Shown here: in pieces, positions 40,166 to 48,916 of the stretch
How the letters are laid out: every line of letters begins with the position of its first letter
Numbering within the stretch: the first letter of the stretch is position 1
DNA from: Acetobacter pomorum
GTDB taxonomy: Bacteria; Pseudomonadota; Alphaproteobacteria; Acetobacterales; Acetobacteraceae
Assembly (NCBI RefSeq): GCF_002738225.1
Contig: NZ_PEBQ01000172.1
Coordinates: forward strand, 1-64,000
Reading direction: 5' to 3'
DNA: 64,000 bases
The notes under the pieces: model-generated
Told to the model about the DNA's origin: nothing
What the model saw: only the letters and a program-made list of their open reading frames with translations
Databases searched by the model: none
Position numbers and translations under genes: made by a program

Positions 40166-41176
40166 TTACAGACCCGTGCGGGAAAAGGGCATTTTGCGCA
40201 GGCGCTCGGCATAAGGGCGCCATGTATGCTCAAGCCATTGCCAAAGCACAAGAGAGGGTAAACCCCAAGCAATTTCACGCAAACGTTTGATAAGAGAAAG
40301 CGCAATGGCAACGGGTGGTGGCATGCCAAAAAGGCTACCAACCATAATATACCCTCCCTCTGACACCCCAAGGGCGCCGGGCACGGCAAAGCCGGCAGAT
40401 TTAGCCGCCTCTCCCACCCCCTCGATCACAAAACCGGTAGCAAGAGAACACCCGTGCCCCATAAAATGCAGAATCAGCCAGACTTCCACAGCGCCCAAAG
40501 CCCATGCACAAAACTGCAATATCAAACCCATCACCGCATTGCGGCCTGATTTGTATAATGCAAGCACTTCCTGATTAAGCCCGCGAATACCATCTACTCC
40601 GCTCCATCCCAGATGGGCGGCAATACGGATCAGCAGTTTTTCTATAAACGCCACGGCTCCCAGCCACTGGCTGATAAAAACGCCCCCTCCAATAGCCAGC
40701 AGCACCAATGCGCTTTCCAGCAACCGATCTGTTACGGCAGAACGCTTGACCAAAAACAGAAGCAATACCAAACCGCTTAGGGTGAATATAACCTGGCTCA
40801 GCAGTTCAATTGTCAGATCGCAGATTGTCGCCGCGGCTGCGTGTTTCAGGCCCAAACCACGCCGGGCCAAAAGGCGGGAAGACATGACCTCACCGCCAAC
40901 CTGCGCAACGGGAAGCAGATTATTTATGCCCTCACGCACACAGCGGAGCATAAAATAGGCTCTTAGAGGCAAAACCGGGCCATAAGTGCTGCCAGCAATC
41001 GTGCGCCACGCGGATGCAGAAAGAAAAACCTGTATGCTATGAAAAGCAATGGCTGCCAGAATGCCCCATCCCCCTGTCATAACAAGGGAAAAAATGGAGG
41101 ATACCCCAAATTGGGCCAGCATCCATACGGTCAACCCCAAACCGAAAATCCCGGCAATGAGAGTGACCCGCTTCAT
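40166..41176 (-). CDS. hpnL: Hopanoid-associated membrane protein HpnL
   Basis: A 336-residue polytopic membrane protein of the lysylphosphatidylglycerol-synthase transmembrane (UPF0104-like) superfamily. Motifs include REGINNLLPVAQVGGEVMSS (about 80-99) and GFAVPGALGVSEGGYIMVG (about 260-278), which mark the HpnL branch. Its position directly upstream of hpnN supports this. The function is not established; a role in hopanoid transport or attachment is inferred from gene context. The ribH gene ends 70 bases upstream, so hpnL-hpnN may partly be read through from the rib operon. Confidence 0.85.
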   Translation of the reverse strand: MKRVTLIAGIFGLGLTVWMLAQFGVSSIFSLVMTGGWGILAAIAFHSIQVFLSASAWRTIAGSTYGPVLPLRAYFMLRCVREGINNLLPVAQVGGEVMSSRLLARRGLGLKHAAAATICDLTIELLSQVIFTLSGLVLLLFLVKRSAVTDRLLESALVLLAIGGGVFISQWLGAVAFIEKLLIRIAAHLGWSGVDGIRGLNQEVLALYKSGRNAVMGLILQFCAWALGAVEVWLILHFMGHGCSLATGFVIEGVGEAAKSAGFAVPGALGVSEGGYIMVGSLFGMPPPVAIALSLIKRLREIAWGLPSLVLWQWLEHTWRPYAERLRKMPFSRTGL

Positions 41177-41245
41177 GCTCCCTCCATCCTTTTCTGGGTT
41201 GGCTTCTACACTTTTTGCAGACGCAGTCTAACACAGCCCATTTAT

Positions 41246-41731
41246 TCAGCCTTTGATCTGGCGCAGTAAGGCCAGAGATTCCACACATGCGGCAGCAGCT
41301 TCGCGCCCTTTGTTATGAACATCATTGGCAGAGCGCACCTGTGCCTGTTCTTCTGTATAAGTTGTCAGCACACCAAAGGCGATAGGCGTTTCTGTGGCCA
41401 AAGAGGCCTGAAGAATACCCATTGTGGCGCCCAGGCTAATAAATTCAAAATGCGCTGTATCTCCTTTTACAACGCATCCAAGGCAGATAACGCCTTCATA
41501 TTTGCCTGTTTTTGCCAGTGTTTGCGCTAAAAGCGGCATTTCAAAAGCACCGGGGGCGGCAAAAATATCACTGTCGTTCACAGAGATATTATGTTCCGCC
41601 AACCATGCAATGGCACCATCACGCAGACCACCTGTAACAACTTCATTAAATCGGCTCACAATAATGGCCAGACGCGGTGCAGGAGAAAGCGCCTTGAGAT
41701 CCGGCAAGGAAACAGGGGAACGAGTACCCAT
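41246..41731 (-). CDS. ribH: 6,7-dimethyl-8-ribityllumazine synthase
   Basis: Penultimate enzyme of riboflavin synthesis, joining the pyrimidine from RibD with the four-carbon unit from RibB. The 161-residue chain has IIVSRFNEVVTGGL, the substrate loop APGAFEMPLLAQTL and GCVVKGDTAHFEFI, whose His is catalytic, and is of standard length. It is the last rib gene of the operon, 38 bases after ribBA. nusB, a common downstream neighbour, is absent; hpnL follows. Confidence 0.96.
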   Translation of the reverse strand: MGTRSPVSLPDLKALSPAPRLAIIVSRFNEVVTGGLRDGAIAWLAEHNISVNDSDIFAAPGAFEMPLLAQTLAKTGKYEGVICLGCVVKGDTAHFEFISLGATMGILQASLATETPIAFGVLTTYTEEQAQVRSANDVHNKGREAAAACVESLALLRQIKG

Positions 41732-41769
41732 CAGTTAAACACCTTAATAATTATCACTTATGAAAAAAA

Positions 41770-43113
41770 TCAGACAACCGCATCTGGCTCAGCATCAGCC
41801 GCGACAAAACGCCCCAGATGGTGCCCCATACGCCGCCGTTTGGCATCCAAATAGGCACGATTATGCACATTGGGGGGAATTTCCAACCCAATGCGCCGCC
41901 GCACCATAAACCCGCGCGCTTCCAACGCACGTACCTTATCCGGGTTATTTGTCAGCAAATCCAGTTCACCCACACCAAGGCTGCGCAACACGCCAGAGGC
42001 GGCACGCCAGTCTCGCGCATCCGTTGCAAAACCCAGCCGATGGTTGGCATCCACAGTATCCAGCCCGGCATCCTGTAACTCATAGGCACGGATCTTGTTC
42101 ACCAGCCCAATGCCGCGGCCTTCGTGCCCGCGCACATACACCAACACACCACACTCTGCCTGCCCTATGGCCCGAAGTGCCGCATGCAGTTGTGATCCAC
42201 AATCGCACCGCAAAGAGCCCAAGGCATCGCCCGTTACACATTCAGAATGCAGGCGTACCAGTGGCACAGCATCTTTGCGATGCACATCCCCTTTTACCAA
42301 GGCAACGTGCTCTACGCCGTTTTCATCCTGAAAAGCGTGAATAATCAGATCATTCCCCCCGTAAGCACTGGGTAAGAATGCCTGTGCCAGATCTGGCACA
42401 GCGTCTTCTGCCACATCACCTTGCGGTGCTTCCGAAGCTTGCTGCGCCAAGGAAGACAGGCCATGCGCCTTAATCCACGTCACCAGCTCGGCAATAGAGA
42501 CAATCGGCAGATCATGTTGGCGCGCAAACACTTCCAGTTGCGGGCGGCGCGCCATGGTGCCATCTTCATTCAGAATTTCGCAGATAACCGCGGCAGGCTT
42601 CAAACCTGCCAGACGCAGCAGATCAAGCGAGCCTTCTGTATGGCCAATCCGTTCCAGCACCCCACCGGGGGCGGCCCGCAACGGAAAGATATGCCCCGGC
42701 GTTGCGATATCTGCTGGTGTTGCGTTTTCTGATGCTGCAACCAGCACTGTGCGTGCCCTATCTGGCGCGGAAATACCGGTACTGACACCTTCCTTCGCCT
42801 CAATGGAGACTGTAAACGCCGTACCATATTGGGCTGTATTATCGCTCTGCCTTACCATCATAGGCAGGCCAAGCCGGTCCACCTGTTCTGGGGTAAGCGG
42901 AAGGCACACAAGGCCACGGGCATGGGTGATCATGAAGTTCATGGCATCTGGCGTCATGAACTCTGCCGCCATGACCAGATCGCCTTCGTTTTCACGATCC
43001 TCATCATCCACCATAATGACCATGCGGCCAGCACGCACGGCTTCCACCGCTTTCAACAGCCTGTCCGATGCCTTGGGGGCTACCGGGGCAGCTTTATTTA
43101 CTTGGTGCGGCAT
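41770..43113 (-). CDS. ribBA: Bifunctional 3,4-dihydroxy-2-butanone 4-phosphate synthase / GTP cyclohydrolase II
   Basis: A 447-residue two-domain riboflavin enzyme. Residues about 15-220 are RibB: VDDEDRENEGDLVMAAE binds metal and substrate, and GHTEGSLDLLRLAG follows. Residues about 245-440 are RibA. Its three zinc cysteines are in SECVTGDALGSLRCDCG and the catalytic loop GHEGRGIGL is intact, so both halves look active, unlike many RibBA proteins with a dead second half. The ATG at 43113 follows GGAGG and overlaps the ribE end by 16 bases. The longer frame to 43200 is rejected. Confidence 0.95.
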   Translation of the reverse strand: MPHQVNKAAPVAPKASDRLLKAVEAVRAGRMVIMVDDEDRENEGDLVMAAEFMTPDAMNFMITHARGLVCLPLTPEQVDRLGLPMMVRQSDNTAQYGTAFTVSIEAKEGVSTGISAPDRARTVLVAASENATPADIATPGHIFPLRAAPGGVLERIGHTEGSLDLLRLAGLKPAAVICEILNEDGTMARRPQLEVFARQHDLPIVSIAELVTWIKAHGLSSLAQQASEAPQGDVAEDAVPDLAQAFLPSAYGGNDLIIHAFQDENGVEHVALVKGDVHRKDAVPLVRLHSECVTGDALGSLRCDCGSQLHAALRAIGQAECGVLVYVRGHEGRGIGLVNKIRAYELQDAGLDTVDANHRLGFATDARDWRAASGVLRSLGVGELDLLTNNPDKVRALEARGFMVRRRIGLEIPPNVHNRAYLDAKRRRMGHHLGRFVAADAEPDAVV

Positions 43114-43700
43114 TGTGCCTCCACATATTTGGCAATGATGTCCACTTCCACATTCACGCAATCGCCTACCTTCAGCGTGCCCAGTGTGGTGTGCTCCCAC
43201 GTATGCGGGATAATCATCAGTTCGATAGGAAAGGTCTCGCCTTCTGGCTCACCCACTTCGTTGAGGGTCAGGCTGATACCCGCAAGCGCAACAGACCCCT
43301 TGGCCACCATGTAACGCCGCAACTGCGCAGGCACTTCAAACACCACACGCCGTGCATCGCCAGACTGTGTGCATTCCACAAACCGGGCCACGGCATCCAC
43401 ATGGCCTTGCACAATATGCCCTGAAAGACGTGTAGCCGGCGTAACCGCCCGTTCCAGATTGACCCGGCTTCCGCCTTCAAGTGCGCCTAATGTGGTGCAA
43501 TCCAGTGTCTCGCTGCTGACAAAAAAGCGCACAAGGCCGGTTGTTGAAGGTTCGACGGCTGTCAGGCACACGCCATTTACGGCGATGCTTTCCCCCTCCG
43601 CCACATCATGCAACCCGGTTTTCACTTCCAGCATCAAAGACTGGGGGCTGTGCTCCGCCTTGGCCACATGACCGAGAGATTCTATGATACCGGAAAACAT
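43098..43700 (-). CDS. ribE: Riboflavin synthase, alpha chain
   Basis: Last step of riboflavin synthesis: dismutation of two lumazines. The 200-residue chain is a tandem of two barrel repeats. The first begins MFSGIIESLGHV and has ESIAVNGVCLTAV; the second has HIVQGHVDAVARF and GSVALAGISLTLNEV. The ATG at 43700 follows AGGAG and overlaps the ribD end by 19 bases, so the genes are coupled. A longer frame to 43727 is rejected. Confidence 0.96.
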   Translation of the reverse strand: MFSGIIESLGHVAKAEHSPQSLMLEVKTGLHDVAEGESIAVNGVCLTAVEPSTTGLVRFFVSSETLDCTTLGALEGGSRVNLERAVTPATRLSGHIVQGHVDAVARFVECTQSGDARRVVFEVPAQLRRYMVAKGSVALAGISLTLNEVGEPEGETFPIELMIIPHTWEHTTLGTLKVGDCVNVEVDIIAKYVEAQCRTK

Positions 43701-44701
43701 ACCTGCTCCTGCGTACACCGCACCCATTCAGGAAAAAGAGAAAGGGGTGTGACATCATGTTGGGTTGAAACAGCAAGATGATCCTGCCCTGACGCATCCT
43801 GACGAATGGTCAGCCAATCATCCCACAGATTATGGGTTTTAAGGGCTTCCAGCAGGGTGGGCCCGGCCTCTACCAACACCCACAACGCATCACTCTGGGC
43901 CAGAATATCTGGAAGTTGCGCAATATCGGGGCAGAAGTGCACGTCAAACGCGGCAGAAACATCAGCCAGCCACTCAGCCGGGGCATGGTTTTTCTGCCCG
44001 CATACTACCAACAACCTTTGGCGATGGGGGTGATCCTCAACATGCCGAACCGTCAGCGTGGGCCGATCAGCCAATACGGTGCCTGTGGCCGTAACAATAC
44101 CATCTGTTACGCGCCGCAAGGCATGCGCCAACCGTAGAGAGGCCGGAGTGGTAAAGGTTTTCTGCCCCTTGGGAGGCACCATGGAACCTTTGCCATCCAG
44201 CGCCTGCTTCACCGTTATCCAGGGACGTCCGTGCGTCATGCGCCATGCAAACGGAGCCAGCAAGGCGCGGCAGTGTGCGTAGGTGGTGGTGGCATTCATG
44301 CACTGCCATAGGCGGTTAACTGTAAGGCCTTCCTGTTCCAGACGGGCGGCACCACCCCCCTGCACATGGGGGTTGGGGTCTGCGCAGCCAATCCAGACTG
44401 TTTTTACAGGGGTGGAGAGCAATGCTTCCGTGCATGGAGGGGTGCGCCCGGTATGGTTGCAGGGCTCCAGCGTGACAACAGCGGTATCAATCCGCTCCAC
44501 CACTCCAAGAGCACGCGCCTGTTCTACCGCCCGCCTTTCTGCATGTGCGGTGCCAGCCTGATGATGCGCGGCCACAACCAACACCTCACCCTGCGCATCC
44601 AGCAACACACAGCCTACCGGCGGGTTGGGCGCTGTGCGGCCTACAAAACTCCATGCCTCGGCCACGGCAAGCTGAAATGCCGCACCAATGCGTTCTGGCA
44701 T
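43682..44701 (-). CDS. ribD: Bifunctional riboflavin deaminase/reductase RibD
   Basis: A 339-residue enzyme with two domains. The N-terminal deaminase has zinc motifs AHAERRAVE and PCNHTGRTPPC. The C-terminal reductase (about 145-335) has RPWITVKQALDGKG and VLADRPTLTVR. They catalyse the second and third steps after GTP cyclohydrolase II. I take the ATG at 44701, giving MPERIGAAFQLA, which aligns with the usual RibD N terminus; a GTG at 44734 is the alternative. It is the first gene of ribD-ribE-ribBA-ribH, behind an FMN riboswitch. Confidence 0.94.
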   Translation of the reverse strand: MPERIGAAFQLAVAEAWSFVGRTAPNPPVGCVLLDAQGEVLVVAAHHQAGTAHAERRAVEQARALGVVERIDTAVVTLEPCNHTGRTPPCTEALLSTPVKTVWIGCADPNPHVQGGGAARLEQEGLTVNRLWQCMNATTTYAHCRALLAPFAWRMTHGRPWITVKQALDGKGSMVPPKGQKTFTTPASLRLAHALRRVTDGIVTATGTVLADRPTLTVRHVEDHPHRQRLLVVCGQKNHAPAEWLADVSAAFDVHFCPDIAQLPDILAQSDALWVLVEAGPTLLEALKTHNLWDDWLTIRQDASGQDHLAVSTQHDVTPLSLFPEWVRCTQEQVCFPVS

Positions 44702-44840
44702 GATCTGTCGGGAAATCTGTGAAAAGCTGTTCACCCTGTTTCTGCCCGCGTTCTCATAAACCAGACGGACTCAGGGCATAAGGTAGCCTCGCGCGTTCGC
44801 AATTCTAACCGAATCACGATAACGCAGCATGACCTTACTG

Positions 44841-44979
44841 TTCTCTTCCATCCGGACTATCACCGTCGGCTCCGGAATTGCACCGGATCTGCTGACCCCG
44901 CCAAAAAGCGGGCGCTCGCGGGCTTACAGCACCCTGTGCTGCTTACCGCCGGTAGGGATTTTCACCCTGCCCTGAGAAC
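44841..44979 (-). ncRNA. FMN riboswitch (RFN element)
   Basis: Read on the minus strand it shows the conserved FMN aptamer segments in order: CAGGGTGAAAATCCCTACCG with GCGGTAA, the variable arm, GCCCGCGAGCGCCCGC, AGATCCGGTG, TTCCGGAGCCGACGGT and ATAGTCCGGATGGAAGAGAA. The 3' end lies 140 bases before the ribD start. FMN binding should lower expression of the whole riboflavin operon. Confidence 0.97.
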
Positions 44980-45388
44980 ATCACACCCACAACATGCGAG
45001 TGATAACCAGTATGATGGCCCTGCAATTTGCCTTATGCAAGAGCAAACGCCTTCACAGTTTGTTAAAAACAGCGCCATCTTGCCCAAATGTTTCGGCAAA
45101 GTTATGATGCATCCTTATCTATCCGGATAAGGTAAAGGGGCCTGTTACGCCTTAACCCTGATTATTCTGATAGCACTTAATGGCAGGTTTTTATGGTATT
45201 TTTACAAGCATGTGCGTTTTACACCGCACATAGGCATATTAAACGACATTAACCTGTATGCCCCTCATACCAGATCTGCACTATAAACTCCGTATGCCAG
45301 TTTTCGACATACGAGACCTTTCCCTACTGCCACTGCGGAATATGGAGGGCTGCCTGCCCCTGTTTCTGCCAGCCAACATGGATTTACC
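44980..45388. other. Divergent intergenic region, rib operon and cytochrome bc1 operon
   Basis: No gene supported in about 400 bases. It must hold the riboflavin promoter (leftward) and the bc1 promoter (rightward). A dyad CCTTATC (45113-45119) / GATAAGG (45126-45132) and a GTGCG/CGCAC pair near 45212-45230 are visible but I cannot assign them to a regulator. Confidence 0.4.
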
Positions 45389-46630
45389 ATGAGCATACCC
45401 GACCAGAAGCAGGCATCTGCTTCTTCCACACCACCCTGTTCTGGCCTGGCTGGCTGGATTAACAGACGCCTACCGATTATTTCCGCCTTTCGGGCTGAAT
45501 ATGTCGATTTTCGTATGCCTCGCAATCTGAATGGCTGGTGGAATTTTGGAGCCATTCTTACGCTTGTTCTGGCCCTTATGCTGGCAAGTGGCATTTTTCT
45601 GGCCATGAACTATACGCCCACAGATGCAGGGGCTTTTCTTTCTGTAGAGGCCATAGAGCGCCAGCTTTCTGGTGGATGGCTTTTACGCGCCATGCACATG
45701 ACAGGCGCAAACCTGTTTTTGGCCGCTTTGTATCTACACTTGTTCCGCGGGCTTTATTACGGATCTTACAAAGCCCCGCGTGAGCTGTTGTGGCTGACCG
45801 GCCTTGTGCTGATGCTTATGGTTATGGCCACAGCCTTTGCGGGCTATCTGCTGCCTTGGGGCCAGATGTCTTACTGGGGGGCTGATGTTATTACCAAGGC
45901 TGTTGGTGCCATACCGGGTATTGGCCCAACGCTAGAACACATTATGGCTGGCAGCGACCATTTGGGAGACATCTTCCTCCACCGCTTTTTTGTGCTGCAT
46001 TTTGTACTGGCGTTTCTGATTGTAGGTGTTGTGGGGCTGCATGTAGCAGCTGTGCATGTTTCGGGCTCCAATAACCCGATTGGTGTGGAACCACGCACCC
46101 CCAAGGATACGGTGCCCTTCTACCCCTATTATGTCAGTAAGGATCTGGTTGGGCTTATTCTGTTTGCCATGGTGTTTGCGGCCCTGATGTTCTTTTGGCC
46201 CAACATGCTGATTGAGCCAGACAACTACACCCCGGCAGACCCTATGCATACGCCTGCGGATATTGAGCCGGAATGGTATTTCCTACCATTTTATGGGCTG
46301 CTGCAATCCGTACCTTCCAAGTTTGGTGGTCTTGTTGCTGCGGCGGGATCTCTATTGGTTCTGTTTGCCTTGCCGTGGCTTGATCGCTCCCCCGTGCGAT
46401 CCATGCGGTTCCGCCCCCTGTGCCGTATTGGGCTGCTGGGTGTTGTGTGCGCATTTATTGTGCTGGCAGATGCAGGCAAACATCACGCACAAGGTGGGTG
46501 GCTGATTGCCGCACGTTTGGCCGGGCTTTATTATTTTGGATATTTTCTTGTGTTTCTTCCTCTAGTATCCCGCACGGAAAAAACACGCCCAGTTCCTTCT
46601 TCCATTGCGGCCTCACAGGGAGATGCCTGA
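45389..46630 (+). CDS. petB: Cytochrome b subunit of the bc1 complex
   Basis: A 413-residue full-length (eight-helix) cytochrome b of ubiquinol:cytochrome c oxidoreductase. The haem-binding histidines lie in MHMTGANLFLAALYLHLFRG and in HRFFVLHFVLAF with LHVAAVHVSG. The quinol-site motif PEWY is in ADIEPEWYFLPFYG, and GYLLPWGQMSYWG is classic. It is first in the operon, overlapping the cytochrome c1 start by one base (TGATG). The order b-c1-Rieske differs from the usual alphaproteobacterial Rieske-b-c1. Confidence 0.96.
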   Translation: MSIPDQKQASASSTPPCSGLAGWINRRLPIISAFRAEYVDFRMPRNLNGWWNFGAILTLVLALMLASGIFLAMNYTPTDAGAFLSVEAIERQLSGGWLLRAMHMTGANLFLAALYLHLFRGLYYGSYKAPRELLWLTGLVLMLMVMATAFAGYLLPWGQMSYWGADVITKAVGAIPGIGPTLEHIMAGSDHLGDIFLHRFFVLHFVLAFLIVGVVGLHVAAVHVSGSNNPIGVEPRTPKDTVPFYPYYVSKDLVGLILFAMVFAALMFFWPNMLIEPDNYTPADPMHTPADIEPEWYFLPFYGLLQSVPSKFGGLVAAAGSLLVLFALPWLDRSPVRSMRFRPLCRIGLLGVVCAFIVLADAGKHHAQGGWLIAARLAGLYYFGYFLVFLPLVSRTEKTRPVPSSIAASQGDA

Positions 46631-47403
46631 TGCGCAAGCATGTTTTTACAGGCTCTTTGCTGGCAGCGTTTACACTTGCAACGCCCACACTGGCCAACAC
46701 GCCCGATAAAGCCCCGCCGCATCAGAAATGGAGCTTTGAAGGGGCAACAGGTACCTATGATAAAGCCAGCCTGCAACGCGGCTTTTTGGTGTATGACCAT
46801 ATATGCGCCAGCTGCCACGGCATGCGCAGCCTGACCTATCGGGATCTGGAAGGCATTGGGTTAAGTGACCAAGCCATTACAGATCTGGCCCATAGCAAGC
46901 AGATCCCCGGCCCTGTTGGCATCTCGGGCATGCCAACCATGCGCCCCGGCTTGCCGGATGATCACTTCCGTTCCCCCTTCCCCAATGATGCCGCAGCGGC
47001 TGCGGTTATGGGTGGGGTTGCGCCGCCGGATCAATCTCGCCTGGCGGCTGTGCACCCCGGTGGTGCTGACTGGCTTTATGCGTTTCTCACAGGCTACCGC
47101 ATGCCGCCACCTGCTGGCGCACCAATGGTGCCGGGAAAATTCTATAATGACTGGGCAGAAGGCCACATGATTGGCATGCCCCCGCCATTAATAAATGGAG
47201 CCATACAATACCCCGATGGCACACCGGCAACCGTGGAGCAGCAGGCAAAGGATGTAACCGCATTTCTGGTCTGGGCTGCAGATCCGCACCGTAATGAGCG
47301 CCACAATATTGGCAAAGGGGTTCTGGCTTATCTGGCTGTTCTGCTTGTTCTGGCTATCGCATGGAAGCGGAAAATCTGGAAAAACCTGAAGTCGCACGGA
47401 TAA
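46630..47403 (+). CDS. petC: Cytochrome c1 subunit of the bc1 complex
   Basis: A 257-residue membrane-anchored c-type cytochrome. A signal peptide ends near PTLANTP. The haem motif CASCH (Cys59, Cys62, His63) and the c1-type RSLTYRDLEGIG follow. The axial methionine is probably in RMPPPAGAPM or HMIGMPPPL, and a C-terminal helix (about 232-250) with a basic end anchors it. The ATG at 46630 shares a base with the cytochrome b stop. The frame continues upstream inside petB but that part is out of register with any gene. Confidence 0.95.
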   Translation: MRKHVFTGSLLAAFTLATPTLANTPDKAPPHQKWSFEGATGTYDKASLQRGFLVYDHICASCHGMRSLTYRDLEGIGLSDQAITDLAHSKQIPGPVGISGMPTMRPGLPDDHFRSPFPNDAAAAAVMGGVAPPDQSRLAAVHPGGADWLYAFLTGYRMPPPAGAPMVPGKFYNDWAEGHMIGMPPPLINGAIQYPDGTPATVEQQAKDVTAFLVWAADPHRNERHNIGKGVLAYLAVLLVLAIAWKRKIWKNLKSHG

Positions 47404-47421
47404 ACGGAAAGCACGAACAGC

Positions 47422-48060
47422 ATGACACGTGAAACCGAAGAAAACGCAGTTACAGAACAGGCCCCCGGCCGCCGTGACTTTCTGGGAATTGTGACCACGG
47501 CTGGCACAGTTACAGGTTTGGCGGCCTGTGCTGTGCCATTTGTGCAAAGCCTGAAACCGCAGGACAGTGCCTCCGCCCATCTACCGGTAGATGTTGATAT
47601 TTCCAAGCTAACGCCCGGCCAGCAGATGACGGTGGTATGGCAGGGCAAACCTGTGTTTATCATGCGCCGGACGCCAGAGGAGCTTGCCTTGCTGCAAGAT
47701 CACGCACTGGCCGAAAAGCTGCGCGATGCAGATTCCACAGCCAACCAGCAACCCACTTATGCCCGCAACTGGCACCGCTCCCTTGTGCCGGAATATGGTG
47801 TTTATGTGGGCATCTGCACGCATTTGGGCTGTGTGCCGGGCCTTAACCCGCCTACGGGTAACACAGCCGATACATCTGGCGGTTATGGTTGCCCGTGCCA
47901 CGGATCAAAATTTGATCTGGCTGGCCGCGTTTATAAAGGTGCCCCCGCCCCTTATAATCTGCCAGTTCCGCCTTATTCCATGCCCTCGCCCTCCAGCATC
48001 AGGCTGGGAGAAAACCCCACAGGGCAGCACTTTGATTTTTCAACAATTGAGCAGATCTGA
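47422..48060 (+). CDS. petA: Rieske iron-sulfur subunit of the bc1 complex
   Basis: A 212-residue Rieske protein. The N terminus carries a twin-arginine signal that stays as a membrane anchor (GRRDFLGIVTTAGTVTG). The [2Fe-2S] ligands are Cys132 and His134 (CTHLGC) and Cys157 and His160 (CPCHGS), with Cys137 and Cys159 forming the stabilising disulfide. It is last in the operon, 18 bases after cytochrome c1, and is followed by a strong terminator. Confidence 0.96.
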   Translation: MTRETEENAVTEQAPGRRDFLGIVTTAGTVTGLAACAVPFVQSLKPQDSASAHLPVDVDISKLTPGQQMTVVWQGKPVFIMRRTPEELALLQDHALAEKLRDADSTANQQPTYARNWHRSLVPEYGVYVGICTHLGCVPGLNPPTGNTADTSGGYGCPCHGSKFDLAGRVYKGAPAPYNLPVPPYSMPSPSSIRLGENPTGQHFDFSTIEQI

Positions 48061-48066
48061 ATACTT

Positions 48067-48105
48067 GAAAAAAAACGCCGCATTCATACTGCGGCGTTTT
48101 TTGTA
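48067..48105 (+). terminator. Rho-independent terminator of the bc1 operon
   Basis: AAAAAACGCCGCA (48070-48082) pairs with TGCGGCGTTTTTT (48090-48102) around a 7-base loop. It starts 9 bases after the petA stop. Confidence 0.95.
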
Positions 48106-48125
48106 TCTGCATGGCTGACAACATG

Positions 48126-48148
48126 ATCTCACCCTAGGAGTGTGAGAT
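48126..48148. promoter_or_regulatory. Dyad upstream of the WrbA-like gene
   Basis: ATCTCAC (48126-48132) and GTGAGAT (48142-48148) form 7-bp inverted arms about 100 bases before the flavoprotein start. It could be a regulator site; no partner is known. Confidence 0.3.
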
Positions 48149-48246
48149 GAATTATCTAAAACACTTCTTATCGAAGGAATAAAAAAGCGCCAATCTGGAT
48201 TTGCGAACTTTTTTGCAACCAGCCTGATTATAAGGATAGAACATAG

Positions 48247-48798
48247 ATGTCTGATATTGTGGTGATTTATCATTCCGGTTTTGGCCACACACGCAAAGTG
48301 GCGGAATATGTTGCCAAAAGTGCCCGCGCCACACTTCTGGAAATTGATGAAAACGGCAACCTGCCAGAAAATGGATGGGAAACGCTGGACCAGGCCAAAA
48401 CCATTGTGTTTGGCACTCCCACCTATATGGGCAACGCCAGTTGGCAGTTTAAAAAATTTGCAGATGCCACATCCCGCATCTGGTTCAATCGTGGATGGCA
48501 GAACAAGCTGTTTGCCGGTTTTACAAACAGTGCAAGCCCGGTGGGTGATAAAGGCTGCACCATGGCGTGGCTTCAGGTTCTGGCTGCACAGCATGGCGGC
48601 ATCTGGATCAGCCTTGGCCTGCTGCCCTCCAACACCAAAGCGGCCACAAAAGCAGATATCAACGTGCTCGGTGGCGCGGCTGGCCTGTTGGTACAAAGCC
48701 CATCTGATGCCAGTGTAGATGAAATTCCCAGTGGAGATCTGGATACGGCAACAGCTTATGGCACACGTATTGCCGAGGTAACGGCACGCTTTAAATAA
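48247..48798 (+). CDS. Flavodoxin-fold NAD(P)H:quinone oxidoreductase-like protein (WrbA-like)
   Basis: A 183-residue cytoplasmic flavoprotein. The FMN phosphate loop is YHSGFGHTRKVAEYV (residues 8-22), followed by VFGTPTYMGNASWQFKKF and FTNSASPVGDKGCTM, the flavin and dimer motifs of WrbA-like NAD(P)H dehydrogenases. Such enzymes reduce quinones by two electrons. It lies alone after the bc1 operon terminator, with AAGGATAG before its ATG. Confidence 0.88.
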   Translation: MSDIVVIYHSGFGHTRKVAEYVAKSARATLLEIDENGNLPENGWETLDQAKTIVFGTPTYMGNASWQFKKFADATSRIWFNRGWQNKLFAGFTNSASPVGDKGCTMAWLQVLAAQHGGIWISLGLLPSNTKAATKADINVLGGAAGLLVQSPSDASVDEIPSGDLDTATAYGTRIAEVTARFK

Positions 48799-48916
48799 TA
48801 TGTTTACAGCCAGCGTGTTTCCTGCCCCCGAATAGCAGACATGCTGGCTGTGCCTTTTTCAGCACGCTCCACAAACGCTAAAACACCCTTCGGTATTTAC
48901 CGCAAATGGGGATGTA

